A stretch of DNA of 64,000 nt from Cryptomeria japonica (lineage: Eukaryota > Streptophyta > Pinopsida > Cupressales > Cupressaceae). Positions 43,695-53,271 of the stretch are shown here, in pieces (position 1 is the stretch's first letter; each line of letters opens with the position of its first letter). Both the position numbers and the translations under genes were made by a program. The notes beneath the pieces are model-generated. The model was not told the DNA's origin. It searched no databases and saw nothing but the letters and a program-made list of their open reading frames with translations. The DNA lies in assembly GCF_030272615.1 (NCBI RefSeq), contig NC_081414.1, forward strand, positions 340,110,502-340,174,501, in the 5' to 3' direction.

Positions 43695-46218
43695 TCATCT
43701 CCTATCCCTAGGGCTAGTGACTGGAGAGTGACGACTAGACACTCCCTCCTGATCTGGTCGTGAAGGTGGACCCATAGGTGTGTAGCGCGATATAGACCGT
43801 GAGTGACTCCGAGAGGAACTCCTATGATCCCTATCCATAAGGATTGCGTGATAGGAGGTAGCCTCGGCCTGAGCTGTTGCTAGATCTCACTGTGCCCGCT
43901 GAAGGTTCTCTGATAGAACTCTCTCTCTCTCCCTCCATATGTCCACCTGTACTCAAAATGGGGAAAACAAGTCCTCATGCTGACCCGCGTTCCCCTGAGG
44001 CCTATAAGCAATATGTGAGGAACTAGGGATCTGTGCCATCATGGAAATATCTGTCACTGCTTGTTGAATCAAGGAATGCCACTCCTGCACATTAGTTGTA
44101 GCAGTAGAATAGATTTTGGTATTAGTACCATTCTATATCATCAAAACATTAATCAATCAATATAAACCTACTATACCTAGATCTCCCTCACGCCAGTAGG
44201 GATCATGATATGGTAGCATCTGTGACTGGGAACTACTAGGCTCCCCATGCTCAAATAATCTGTGCACGATGGGTGTAGGCTGGCCTGTACTAGAAACAGG
44301 TCTCTGTATCGCCTCATGTTCCCCCTTTTGGGGAATAAGAGGAGGATCCAAGGCTATGGTATCATCTCTCGAATGGTGGGGAGCTGCATCTGACTCCTCC
44401 TCATCATCTTCATCCTCATCAGCATCCTCACCTGCATCCTCGTTCTCCTCATCTCTATCTATGTCATCCTCCTCTCCCTCCTCCTCCTCCTCGGCACTAG
44501 GCTGATCTCCTATGGGTGGATCAGGATCTCCTACCTCCTCATGACCCTCTCCCTCCTCTGGCTCCTCCGACCTAAATCCCTGATCCTCATCTCGGTCTCC
44601 ATGTCTCCATGGGCCTGGATGGCCTATCGGGTGATCTGGTGGAAAGATAGGCCCTGGGTATGATCTCACAAACCATGAGAGATACCTGCGCTGTGCTCCA
44701 GGCTCTATGGAGTAATCAGTGACCACATCCTGATCGGATCCCTCTATATCTATAGTCTCGATGTCATCTATCGTCAGTCTCGCTACTACTCTAGGTTTGG
44801 GATGGACTCGTGAGTGTCGAGTATAGATGGGTACATCGGTTGGAACACACTACTCTAGCCCAAACTGCCTCCGTACTTCATCAAAGTAGAATGGGACTAT
44901 GATATGTGAATATTGTCCCCGTAGTAAGTGGTTCCTTTGTAAGCATGCTAACTGCCTCTCCATCCCATCCCATCTGTGCATCCGCAGATATGGTCTCCAT
45001 ACTGTCACCTCGGCTGTCAATCTATCAAGTATCACTCTCCAATATAGTAGATCCCCAAATCTCCACTCGCTGGTAAGTGGATAGGCAAACACCCTAGGTC
45101 GCTCGCTAGCCATACTCATCGGATAGCCGATAGGCCTGGTGCATGTGAAGTGCTCAAATATCCACACCTGCAAAAGTGTGCATGTCATCAAGCTGCAACC
45201 CTATCCAAACACATACTCCTCAAGGTCATGATAGAGATGTGCAAGCATACTCTGACCCCAAGCATATACTCTCCTATGTCTCTCCATAGCTCTGATGCAC
45301 CATGTGAGACCCCCATGCATGTGCATACCTCGCCCATTAGGGCAGACAGCTAGTGCAATGATGGCAATCATAAGATGTCTCACAAGGGGCACCTCTCCTG
45401 TAGGATGTAAGAGCTAGCTGACCATGATGCGACCTCTCATATCACTCGACATGACCCTCCCTATGTAGTATACTTGCTCCCTCTAATGGTCCTCCGCTGA
45501 CTGATCAGTCGCGTATGTCACAGTAGCTCCTCTGATAGGAAGACGAAGTATGCGGTACATCCTCAAGTGTAACCGTCATCTCTCCTACTGGGAGATGGAA
45601 TGTACATGTGTCAGGATCCCATCGCTCCATAAGTGCCATCAGCATCGCACGATGGAATCAAATGGCCGGCATGAGGGTTGCATACCATAAACCCACGATC
45701 AACAATGTATCCCTCTCTGCCTGAGTCAGCCGGGGAATCTGATCTCGCAGACTATGAAGAATCTGCCCCGCGGTGTGCTCTCTCATGTATGGGAGACCCT
45801 GCAACACAAAAACATAAGTATAATCAGTACTCAATCATCAAAATAATTCACGCAAACTGTCGAACATCGTATGCTAACCCTGACATCCCTCACCAAGTCC
45901 TGATTGGGACCATGGCGCCCTGAGAGGACCATGGCACCTTGTTAGGGACCATGGCGCCCTGAGGGAACCATGGCACCCCACAGGCACCATGGCGCCCTGA
46001 AAGGACCATGGTGCCCCATAGGGACCATGGCACCCTGGGTGGGACCCAGGGTCAGATTCCAGGGCCCGCAAATGATCACAGAAAGTCAAAGTCAACAGAA
46101 ATGCAGAAAATCAAAAGTCAACATTCAGTCAACTCACCTTGTCTAGTGGCTCGTCATCGATCACGGCCTGTCGCATGATCTCAATCCTCGTGGGACGCTC
46201 CGGTCATCGTGAAGGCAT
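43695..46218 (-). pseudogene. Plant mobile domain (PMD) gene, three exons, antisense in element G
   Basis: Exon 1 is 46218-46138, ending GACAAG before GTGAGT. Exon 2 is 45798-44172, after GTTGCAG. Exon 3 is 44084-43695, with boundaries less sure. Exon 1 (27 codons) and exon 3 (130 codons) are whole numbers of codons; exon 2 has one extra base, matching a frameshift near 45550. PMD blocks are ALMERWDPDTCTFHLPVGEM, LRLPIRGATVTYATD, RHRRVYAWGQSMLAHLYHDL, LLQVWIFEHF, TVWRPYL and PFYFDEVRRQFGLE. An acidic run (about 44395-44495) and an Arg/Ser C-terminus follow. Stops (TAG at 45201 and 44850, TGA in exons 1, 2 and 3) disable it. PMD proteins such as MAIN act in plant gene and transposon silencing. 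Confidence 0.88.
45907..46035. repeat. Minisatellite of about 17-19 bp in PMD intron 1
   Basis: About seven units close to GGGACCATGGCGCCCTGA, with the variant CCATGGCACC. The unit resembles the LTR phrase GGGACCATGGCGCCCGGAG at about 36002 and 47172, so LTR and intron share a GC-rich motif. Confidence 0.85.
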
Positions 46219-46800
46219 GATGATGGCTATGTGGGCTCTGCTGCAATGAACAATACTCAGAAATCAACAAAGTGAGAAAAACAAATGTCACTTTCAAGGT
46301 ATATACTTTCATTCCTTTACCTTTACTTTCAAAACCCTAATTTTCCTCTATCACTCATTTCATCATAACTTGAGTTTGGGAGATGCGATTTTCGAACCAT
46401 TTATTGCATAGGAATCATATTTTCACTCCCCTACTCTCGGGATGTTCCAAAAAGTGCTTTGATGAAGCCTCTTCAATGAACATCTCTCATCAATAATCTC
46501 TCACACAATTTGTCATAAGTAAACATGCTATCCTGTTTCACCTCCCTAATAAGCAAGCCAAAACAAGGGGGGCATATAGCTACTCACAAATTTCATCACT
46601 TTCTTTAGTAAGCATTAGGTGATTTTGTGATCTAACGTGTGTTTTGTAGGGTGTGGTTCCTAACTGTGTACTGCAGATACCGTTGGGGGCTTCATTCGAC
46701 AAACTTATGGATATATCCTTTTTTGAATGATGTTTACTTTCCTATACTTTAGCTCGCATATGCATGTAGTACTCATATGACCGCTAAAGTGGGGGCTAAA
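46219..46800 (+). other. Upstream region of the antisense PMD gene and PPT of element G
   Basis: Non-coding. It would hold the promoter of the minus-strand PMD gene; no TATA was assigned. The right end AAAGTGGGGGCTAAA (46786-46800) is the polypurine tract abutting the 3' LTR. Confidence 0.8.
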
Positions 46801-48478
46801 TGTAGCGTCGTAAATTGTACGCACTTGCTAGGGTGGTACAATTTCACACCTAGTTTGGCACCCGCCTTGGTGCATTTTACATTTTACATTTTGCATTGCA
46901 TTTCTCCTTTAGCACTTAATTAATCAAATTAATTAGGTCTAAGGTCCTATTTCATCGTCCTCCACATCATAAAGTTGGGCCCTTTCATTAAAGTGTGCCC
47001 TTTTCATTTTATTCCTCCAATACATCATTCAATCAAAAACCCTAATTAAGTCCTATTTTGAACTTGGGGGCTTGGTTTCGGGGGTCAAAACGTCTCAAAA
47101 TCACCTGTAACTTTGGGATTCTCTCTATAATCATCATATCTGACAGCCCTAAAAATTTGGTGAAAAGTTGTCGGGACCATGGCACCCGGAGTGCACACGG
47201 TCCCAGACATTTTTCTCAAAATTTTGAGAGCACAATCCAATCATAAAATAAATCTTAACCCCAAGAAATTGGCGGGAGATTCAATCTCTAGGTCGGCTAA
47301 AAGTCAAAATTACGACCTAGGGTTTCATACATAAGAGCTATCTTTCTTCATTTGAAAGGATCCGAATTTTGTTTTCAGGAACCTCATATGCAGCGAAAGA
47401 GAAGATCTTTGAAGACTTCAACAACATTCAACATCCATCTATCAAGCATTTATCAATTTCATTCATCCATTTAGGGCTTGGAAGACATTGAAGAGCAATA
47501 GGAGATTACCGACTGAAGATTGGCTTGTACCCCTCCCTTGGGGTTGGGTATGATTTCATGTTGTTTTCATGTCTTTGCATAAGCTTCAATATATCACTTA
47601 TTCATGCTTTAGATCACTTTACATCTTGATTTAGAGCATTTACATTGTCATTTACAAGCAATTAGGGTTTACTTTCTAGGTTGCTCTAGTTTGCTTACTT
47701 GCATTTTAGGATCTTGCACACACACAAGGTCTGCACACACAATACTTTTTATAATACAACTTGGCTATTCGTGGAGGTGGAAATCACCGAAGTGGGGGTT
47801 TGACTAAGGCAAAACCCTATATAGTTGTCCACCATACCCTTTTCAGATATAAGTGCAGGTTTCGGGACTCTGACGACGTCGCAGGTTGCAGATCCGGGAG
47901 AAGCAGATTGAGACCGACCTTCCCACCAAGTTGCAGGGCAAAAGACCAAGATAGGAGCGTGGGGCACCCTGGTCCTACTAGGATAGGGGCGCTAGGCACC
48001 CTGGTCCCTGGGACAGAGGCACTGGGCGCCCTGGTCCTCCTGACAGATAGCAATTTTTGGCATTTTCGGCAGTTTTCCAGGTTGCAAAACAGCAGTTTCA
48101 GGAGCAGTTTTCAAGACAGAATCAGGACAGTGGCGCCCGCGCCCCCATCCCAAACATTTTCACTCAAATTTTGACTCCGGGTATGCATCTGCATTCTTGT
48201 TTTGTCCTTGTGTTTATAGCTTTTCATTGTTTAATCTCAATTCTGCAATCTTGTTATTAGTTCATACTTGCATTTTGGGATTAGGACTTGAACTTGCATC
48301 ATTTTATCTTTCAATTACAACAAAGGAATAGAAATCCTAATAGGTAGCCTGTGGCTCTCTCTTTCACAAAAAGAAGTAGCCAATTGTGTGATACCTCTAG
48401 GCTCTTTTGTATTCTGTAATGTGTGTCAAAAGGTAGGATTAGGGCATGTTAACCTAGTCTCGCTTTTTCCCCTACACA
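46801..48478 (+). repeat. 3' LTR of element G
   Basis: TGTAGCGTCG to CCTACACA, 1678 bp. It is followed by the target duplication CTAAG. Confidence 0.95.
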
Positions 48479-49336
48479 CTAAGAATGACAATCCTTCCCC
48501 TGATTCTAAGGTTAAAAGGAGATCCTCCAGATTGGCTTCCAAAAGCTTGCGCAAAAAGAAGACCCTTGTGATCGAAAATATTGACTCAAAGGAGGACCCT
48601 ATTGAGGACAAGGAGGGAGAGGACCCTAATACCACTATGGGGGGGGCCTGATGGGGATGTTGTGGATGTGGATATGACTAGGGACCCCATGGTTCTAATC
48701 ACTGTTGGTGTCGTTGGCACGTGTAATTCTGAGATGCAAACCCAGGACTCTGTTGATGTTAAGGATAGGGTCCCTATGAACATGGGCACTATGGGTGTCA
48801 TGGGTGAGGAAAATTTTGATACCAAAGCCCTAGACTCTGGTAACTTAGACTCGGATTTAAAGATGGTGGAACAAGTGATGAAATATCTTCCCCTAATGGG
48901 CCTGGGCAATGATATTGATTGTTCCCCTGTTGAAGATGTGGCAAAGGTGATAGATGGATAAGACTATCGATGACATGGCTACTATAAACCCCCAAGGTGT
49001 CCCTACTCCGGAGCAAATAGAAAATTTGTGCACGGACATGTTGGATATCATGCAGAGGATTGAGAACCTGGGCCCTATGCTTTAATTGCACACTATCATG
49101 GATGATGTCAATTGGCTCAAGAGAAAGATGGAGGCCTGGGATGCCCAAATTGTGGGCCTTAACAAATTTCATTTGCAGGTTTTACATAGCTCGACGCTCA
49201 CCCTCTCTTTGTTGAGGGAGTGTACTACAGACATGGAGGAGGATAAGCAGGAGGCTGAGGACCTATATAAGTTCTTGTCTAATGAATGGAACAGTGCCAT
49301 TGATGCCATTGGGGTGCGAAAGGGGCCCCTGTAGTT
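48479..49336 (+). pseudogene. Third ORF of the LINE, C-terminal part (basic patch, charged tail)
   Basis: This continues 34698-35631 across element G: the frame reads DAKNDNPSPDSKVKRRSSRL then ASKSLRKKKT, a strong basic patch (about 48512-48566). An acidic region follows (DSKEDPIEDKEGEDP). A frameshift in a G-run near 48645 is followed by a Met/Asp-rich stretch, and a second frameshift near 48960 by helical sequence with WLKRKMEAWDAQIVGLNKF and EEDKQEAEDLYKFLSNEW, ending in a TAG at 49332-49334. Frameshifts and a TAA near 49083 make it a pseudogene. The role is unknown. Confidence 0.6.
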
Positions 49337-49571
49337 TGTTTTTGTGTTTTCTACTGCTATTTTTTATTTTCTAAGACTTGGTCTATTTTTGTTGTTAGTT
49401 GTTGTTAATGTTGTTATAGTGTTGTTTTTGCATTGTGGTCTCGTTAATAGTTTTGCTATGTAAAGGGTCAGTGCCCTAGTTCTCACTTCTTTTTTAATCA
49501 AAAACATACTAGTGTTGAACAATATAGATGACTTAATCTTACCACTTTTTTATGGTGTGTCAGCCTTGATT
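49337..49571 (+). other. 3' UTR of the LINE
   Basis: T/G-rich, with many GTTGTT and TTTTT runs. It ends in GGGTCAGTGCCC, a possible short stem, then TTTTTTAATCAAAAAC at about 49490-49505. Sequence after 49510 up to the SINE is unassigned. Confidence 0.5.
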
Positions 49572-49865
49572 CTAAAAGATGAATGTGTTACCATTTTAGT
49601 CTAGTTGGTAGTACATATTGCCTCGTGATGTCCTATAATTCAATCTCAATATGTTTCTTGGTGCAATGCATGCACAAGTTTCTGTAGGAAATAAACTCAA
49701 TGGATTCTTATTGAGAAAGATTATTAAGAGGTTTTGACAAAGTCATTAGTAGGAGGAATGGGTAATGGTAGTATCCTTGGCTGCAAGTATCATATTATTG
49801 AACAATTGGATGAGAGGTTTCAACAAAGTCATCAGTAGGAATAGTAGTTGTAGAATATTTGGTTG
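49572..49865 (+). mobile_element. tRNA-derived SINE, copy 2, cut by element H
   Basis: The A box TAGTCTAGTTGG (49597-49608) matches the pol III consensus, and the weak B box AATTCAATCTC lies at 49637-49647, with TTGCCTCGTGATGTCC between. It is clearly related to 25275-25560. The body AAGTCATTAGTAGGA... is partly duplicated (about 49739-49793 and 49807-49865). It is interrupted at TTTGGTTG by the LTR of H, where copy 1 continues GTAAGGC. Confidence 0.65.
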
Positions 49866-50705
49866 TGTAGACACCTAAAATTGTCATGTCTAATTAAATA
49901 AATATTTTATTTATTTAATTACTTTAGCCTAATTCTTCTATTAATTAAATAAATCTTTATTTATTTAATTAATTCATTTATCCTCTTCTAGCCTTATTTC
50001 TCATTTAAATAAATACATTTATTTATTTAAATTATCCTTTTCCTAAATTAACTAAATATTTTATTTATTTAATTGATCCCACTTCTTCTATTAATTAAAT
50101 AAATCTTTATTTATTTAATTGATCCCACTTCTTCTATTAATTAAATAAATCTTTATTTATTTAATTAATTCATTAGCCTTTTCTACCCATGACACATGTC
50201 ATTCATCTCTTAATTCCTACACTACCTACCCCTCTCATTATTTTATTATTTTCTCTACCTGCCCTCTAATCATAGCCGACCATTTATCTTTTACACCTCT
50301 CAATCTTATCCCTCCATTTCTTATAGTGTCTTCTATATAAGGAGATGCTTCCTCTATTATCAAACCCTAACTATGCATCCTGACTACTTGATCAATTGAC
50401 TACACTACACTTTGCACTTTCATATGCGATGCTACTTGCAACCACATTTCCATTCTTTGTTGAGCTCTTGTGCACATATAAAATCTAAGAGCAAATATAT
50501 CAAGCATGATCAATGGAGATAGGAAGAATGGAGATTCAAACCCTATTGGACATGTGATGGTATAATCTTTGTGATTTCATTTGATTTGCATTGTCTTAGG
50601 TAATCTTCATATGTTATGGTGGATCTTTGTTGTTGTTAGGCTAGGGTTTTGTGATTGAATTCTTTTAGTCTTTCATTATTGTTGTATCCATTTTCACCAT
50701 ATACA
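49866..50705 (+). repeat. 5' LTR of element H
   Basis: TGTAGACACC to CCATATACA, 840 bp. U3 has repeated AT palindromes (49897-50171). A TATA box CTATATAAGG lies at about 50333-50342, with a downstream AAACCCTAA-rich R region. Confidence 0.85.
49897..50171. repeat. AT-palindrome repeats in the H LTR
   Basis: Units like AATTAAATAAATCTTTATTT recur about six times, each able to pair TTAATTAAATAAA with TTTATTTAATTAA. A 48-bp segment with GATCCCACTTCTTCTATTAA is repeated in tandem at about 50075-50171. Confidence 0.85.
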
Positions 50706-52440
50706 TTTTGGCATGCCCGGTGGGACCTTTTTCCCTTTTGCATTTAACATCCTTGTTGCAAATTTTGTGTTTTGAAGTTGCAGATCTGACATTTTCGATA
50801 GCATTTTGATATTTTTGCGTTTGCGTATTTTTGGATCGCATTTTTGGTTTTCTGTCACTTCTACGACATCTGGGATCGCGTCTGCATCCTCAACAGTATT
50901 TTATTTTTTTTGTAGATTCCAGAAATCACATTTGTGTTCCCTAGACACGTCTGTGGGGTTTTTCAGGCGCGTTTGTGTCCAAAAGTCACGTTTGCGTTCT
51001 AGAGCCATGTTTGTGTCTCATCTAAGAACGTCTGTGTCCAAAAGATGTGTTTGTGTTTCTGATAACTGCATCTGTGTGCACTTGTTTAATTTTGGGTTTC
51101 ATTGATTCAGTTTTTAGTCATTCGGATTTTCAGATCTAGCTAACAGAATTGGTGCAGCTTGTCTTGAAAGCAAAATCATTTTGTTGAAGACCCCTATTTT
51201 CACAAAGTCTTTTGGGTTTAAAATTTACCTAACTTGTGTGCTTGCAGGAAGGGGTGATCATTTGAAACAATCCAAACTACTAATAGATCTTTGTTGCAGG
51301 ACCTTGACAAGGGTTCTTGATTTTATTGTGTGCCTTATTTTCATAGATTAGCAAACACTTCAATTGGTGCACTAAAATTGAATCATTGTCTTTTGTGTCT
51401 TGAGCAATAGGCTCTTTTTGTTTAATCTTTAGAGAGCCTGTCTCCCTGTGTGATCATTAGGACTACTAGTGAGGAGAGAACAACCCTAGTGGTAGCAAAA
51501 GAAAATCCATCTTCTTCCAAACCACTATAAATAACTGTATTCATGGTGAAAACTATGAATAACGTGTGCTGATTAGTTCATACCGACACTATGTCTCCCC
51601 ATAAACTCGTTTGATCAAATTTATTTGATCAGTTGTAGGGCGTAACCCCTACTGGTTGGGAGCCTTCTGTATTTATAGAGTTGAAAGTGTCGCATGTATG
51701 GCCACACGAGCGGTTGCTCTTATTAGCACCTTTTTGTTTTAGAAGCCAAAATCCTTCTAGTTGTTGAGGCAGGAGGTCGGACCTCTGGTAGCAGCCCACA
51801 CACATATGGTTCTTAATAGAGATACAAAGTTCTACACGAGGAGTTTTCATGGGGACTGATGCTTGGCTGCCCCGAAAAGTGAGTGCCGAGGGTGGAGCTA
51901 GTGGGGTCAAGCATCTAAGTATTTTCTTTGAATAGCATAGCCTCAGGGGAAACTCCATGTGGGATCGACAACTATTGTCTTGGCCAGCCATAAGAATTAT
52001 GCTTGACTTATTTTGAACAATCAAACATTAAAGACCAAACATCAAAACATTGTGTCTTTTGTGTCTTCAAATGTATGCAAAACAATTTTACATCAAACAA
52101 CACACTTGTCTTTGAGTCATTTTGAGTTTAAACACTTGCAAAACATTGAGTCTTCATCAACATTGTGTCCTCTTGTCATGAAAAAAATAGTCAAACATTC
52201 AGATTTAGTCACAACAAAGCAACTTCACAGATTGAAAAAAATTGCACAAATTTTGCAAAAATGCGTCTGTGTCATATAACTGCATCTGTGAAGGGCAGAA
52301 ATGCATCTGTGTTTTTTAGCAACTTTGCATTTACAACTGTTGTTCTCAAAATCTGATTCCCTTCAATGTCTTTAGAGTATTATGATTCAAACTGGGTGCA
52401 GAAGAGACATCGAAAGATAAGGAAATCTCAAAGACAACAT
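50706..52440 (+). other. Primer-binding site and leader, part 1, of element H
   Basis: TGGCATGCCCGGTGGGACC (50709-50727) is the probable primer-binding site; the tRNA was not assigned. The leader carries a repeated 9-bp phrase close to CGTTTGTGT or CATCTGTGT, at about 50930-51080 and 52262-52315. Short open frames (such as 50806-51105) look like chance. Near 52378-52470 a plus frame reads DSNWVQKRHRKIRKSQRQHM before a TGA, unassigned. Confidence 0.55.
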
Positions 52441-53271
52441 ATGACAAGGTTTGATTAAACCTTCTACACTTTGGGCTTCCTTGGAGCCCAGGCGAGTATA
52501 CCTTTGTGAAGTAATTTCACACTTTTAAACAATAAACCCACAGCAAACTAGTCTAGAAAACCAGTGGATTTATTCACCTTGAAATCAACTGAAAACAAAG
52601 AATGAAATGATACTTAACTTCAGCGTATTTGATCAACAAAGCATGCAATAAACAACTTCAATTAATACCAGTGCTTTATCCAAGGTTATAGAGTCACCTA
52701 AACTCAAATAAAACTCCTGAAACAAGATATCTTTATGCTTCCCATCAGCTTGGTTTCTACTAATCCTTGCATATGCCTAACACTTACAAGAATTTAATCA
52801 CTTCAAACTAAACTATGGTCCTCAAAATTCAAAGTTTCTCCCAAAGAATTTACTGGTAAGAGTGATCCTGCATATTTAATTTCCCTCCTAAAGAGAAAAG
52901 ATAAAAACACCCATACTGAGATTGCCTTGCAATTTCAATCAAACAGAAAAATCTTGGATTGTTCAGAATGAAAACAGTAAATAAACTTGTGGACAAACTT
53001 GAAGATGACACAGAGTTTTACTCAAAACTGATGGCTTGTATATTGATATTCATTTGAAGAAATTTTACAAAAATTCTGATTCTCCATTAAACTTCAGAAA
53101 AGCTCAGATAATATTTCTGCAGAGTTTTCTTACAAAATTTTGTGATCACCTCCCCTCTAGTCCTGGTATCCATTTATAACAATATGGATGCACAAAGCTT
53201 CGGACTTCTCGAGGAGAGTTTGTTACAATTATTTCCAAAATTGATGTCTTTACAATTTTTGAGTAAAGCAG
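52441..53271. other. Left flank of the foreign block in H, no gene seen
   Basis: AT-rich, and downstream (minus strand) of the orphan frame 56907-53272, so it may contain its 3' UTR. I did not find terminal repeats or a target duplication that would set the block boundary. Confidence 0.4.

Larger units (their letters stand above)
35637..48478 (+). mobile_element. Ty3 LTR element G with antisense PMD cargo gene
   Basis: 12,842 bp, with LTRs of 1671 bp (35637-37307) and 1678 bp (46801-48478) and the perfect target duplication CTAAG (35632-35636 and 48479-48483). On the plus strand it carries a short gag-position ORF without capsid or knuckle, protease, G-patch, RT, RNase H and integrase, in that Ty3 order. 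Between integrase and the PPT lies 3.7 kb that includes an antisense PMD gene (43695-46218). The LTRs are similar, so insertion is fairly recent, yet pol has many stops. Confidence 0.96.
28637..49510 (+). mobile_element. L1-like LINE with apparent third ORF, split by Ty3 element G
   Basis: ORF1 (DUF4283-like plus knuckle), ORF2 (endonuclease, RT, zinc-binding region, RNase H) and a third reading region follow one another on the plus strand. Element G (35637-48478) sits in the third. The 3' end after 49337 is T-rich and finishes GGGTCAGTGCCCTAG then TTTTTTAATCAAAAAC, a short stem and A-rich end like plant LINE termini. No target duplication was identified. Without G it is about 8.0 kb. Very many TAG stops show it is long dead. 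Confidence 0.75.

Noticed and set aside
44269-44505. Plus-strand Ser-rich open frame
   Set aside because: It is the complement of the Asp/Glu run of the antisense PMD gene; the composition is an artefact.
46075-46100. Host gene exon near the PMD intron
   Set aside because: The only splice-consistent reading is the antisense PMD gene itself; no separate gene is supported.
50806-51105. Open frame in the H leader as a gene
   Set aside because: It is made by the repeated CGTTTGTGT-type phrases, has no domain and no conserved start.
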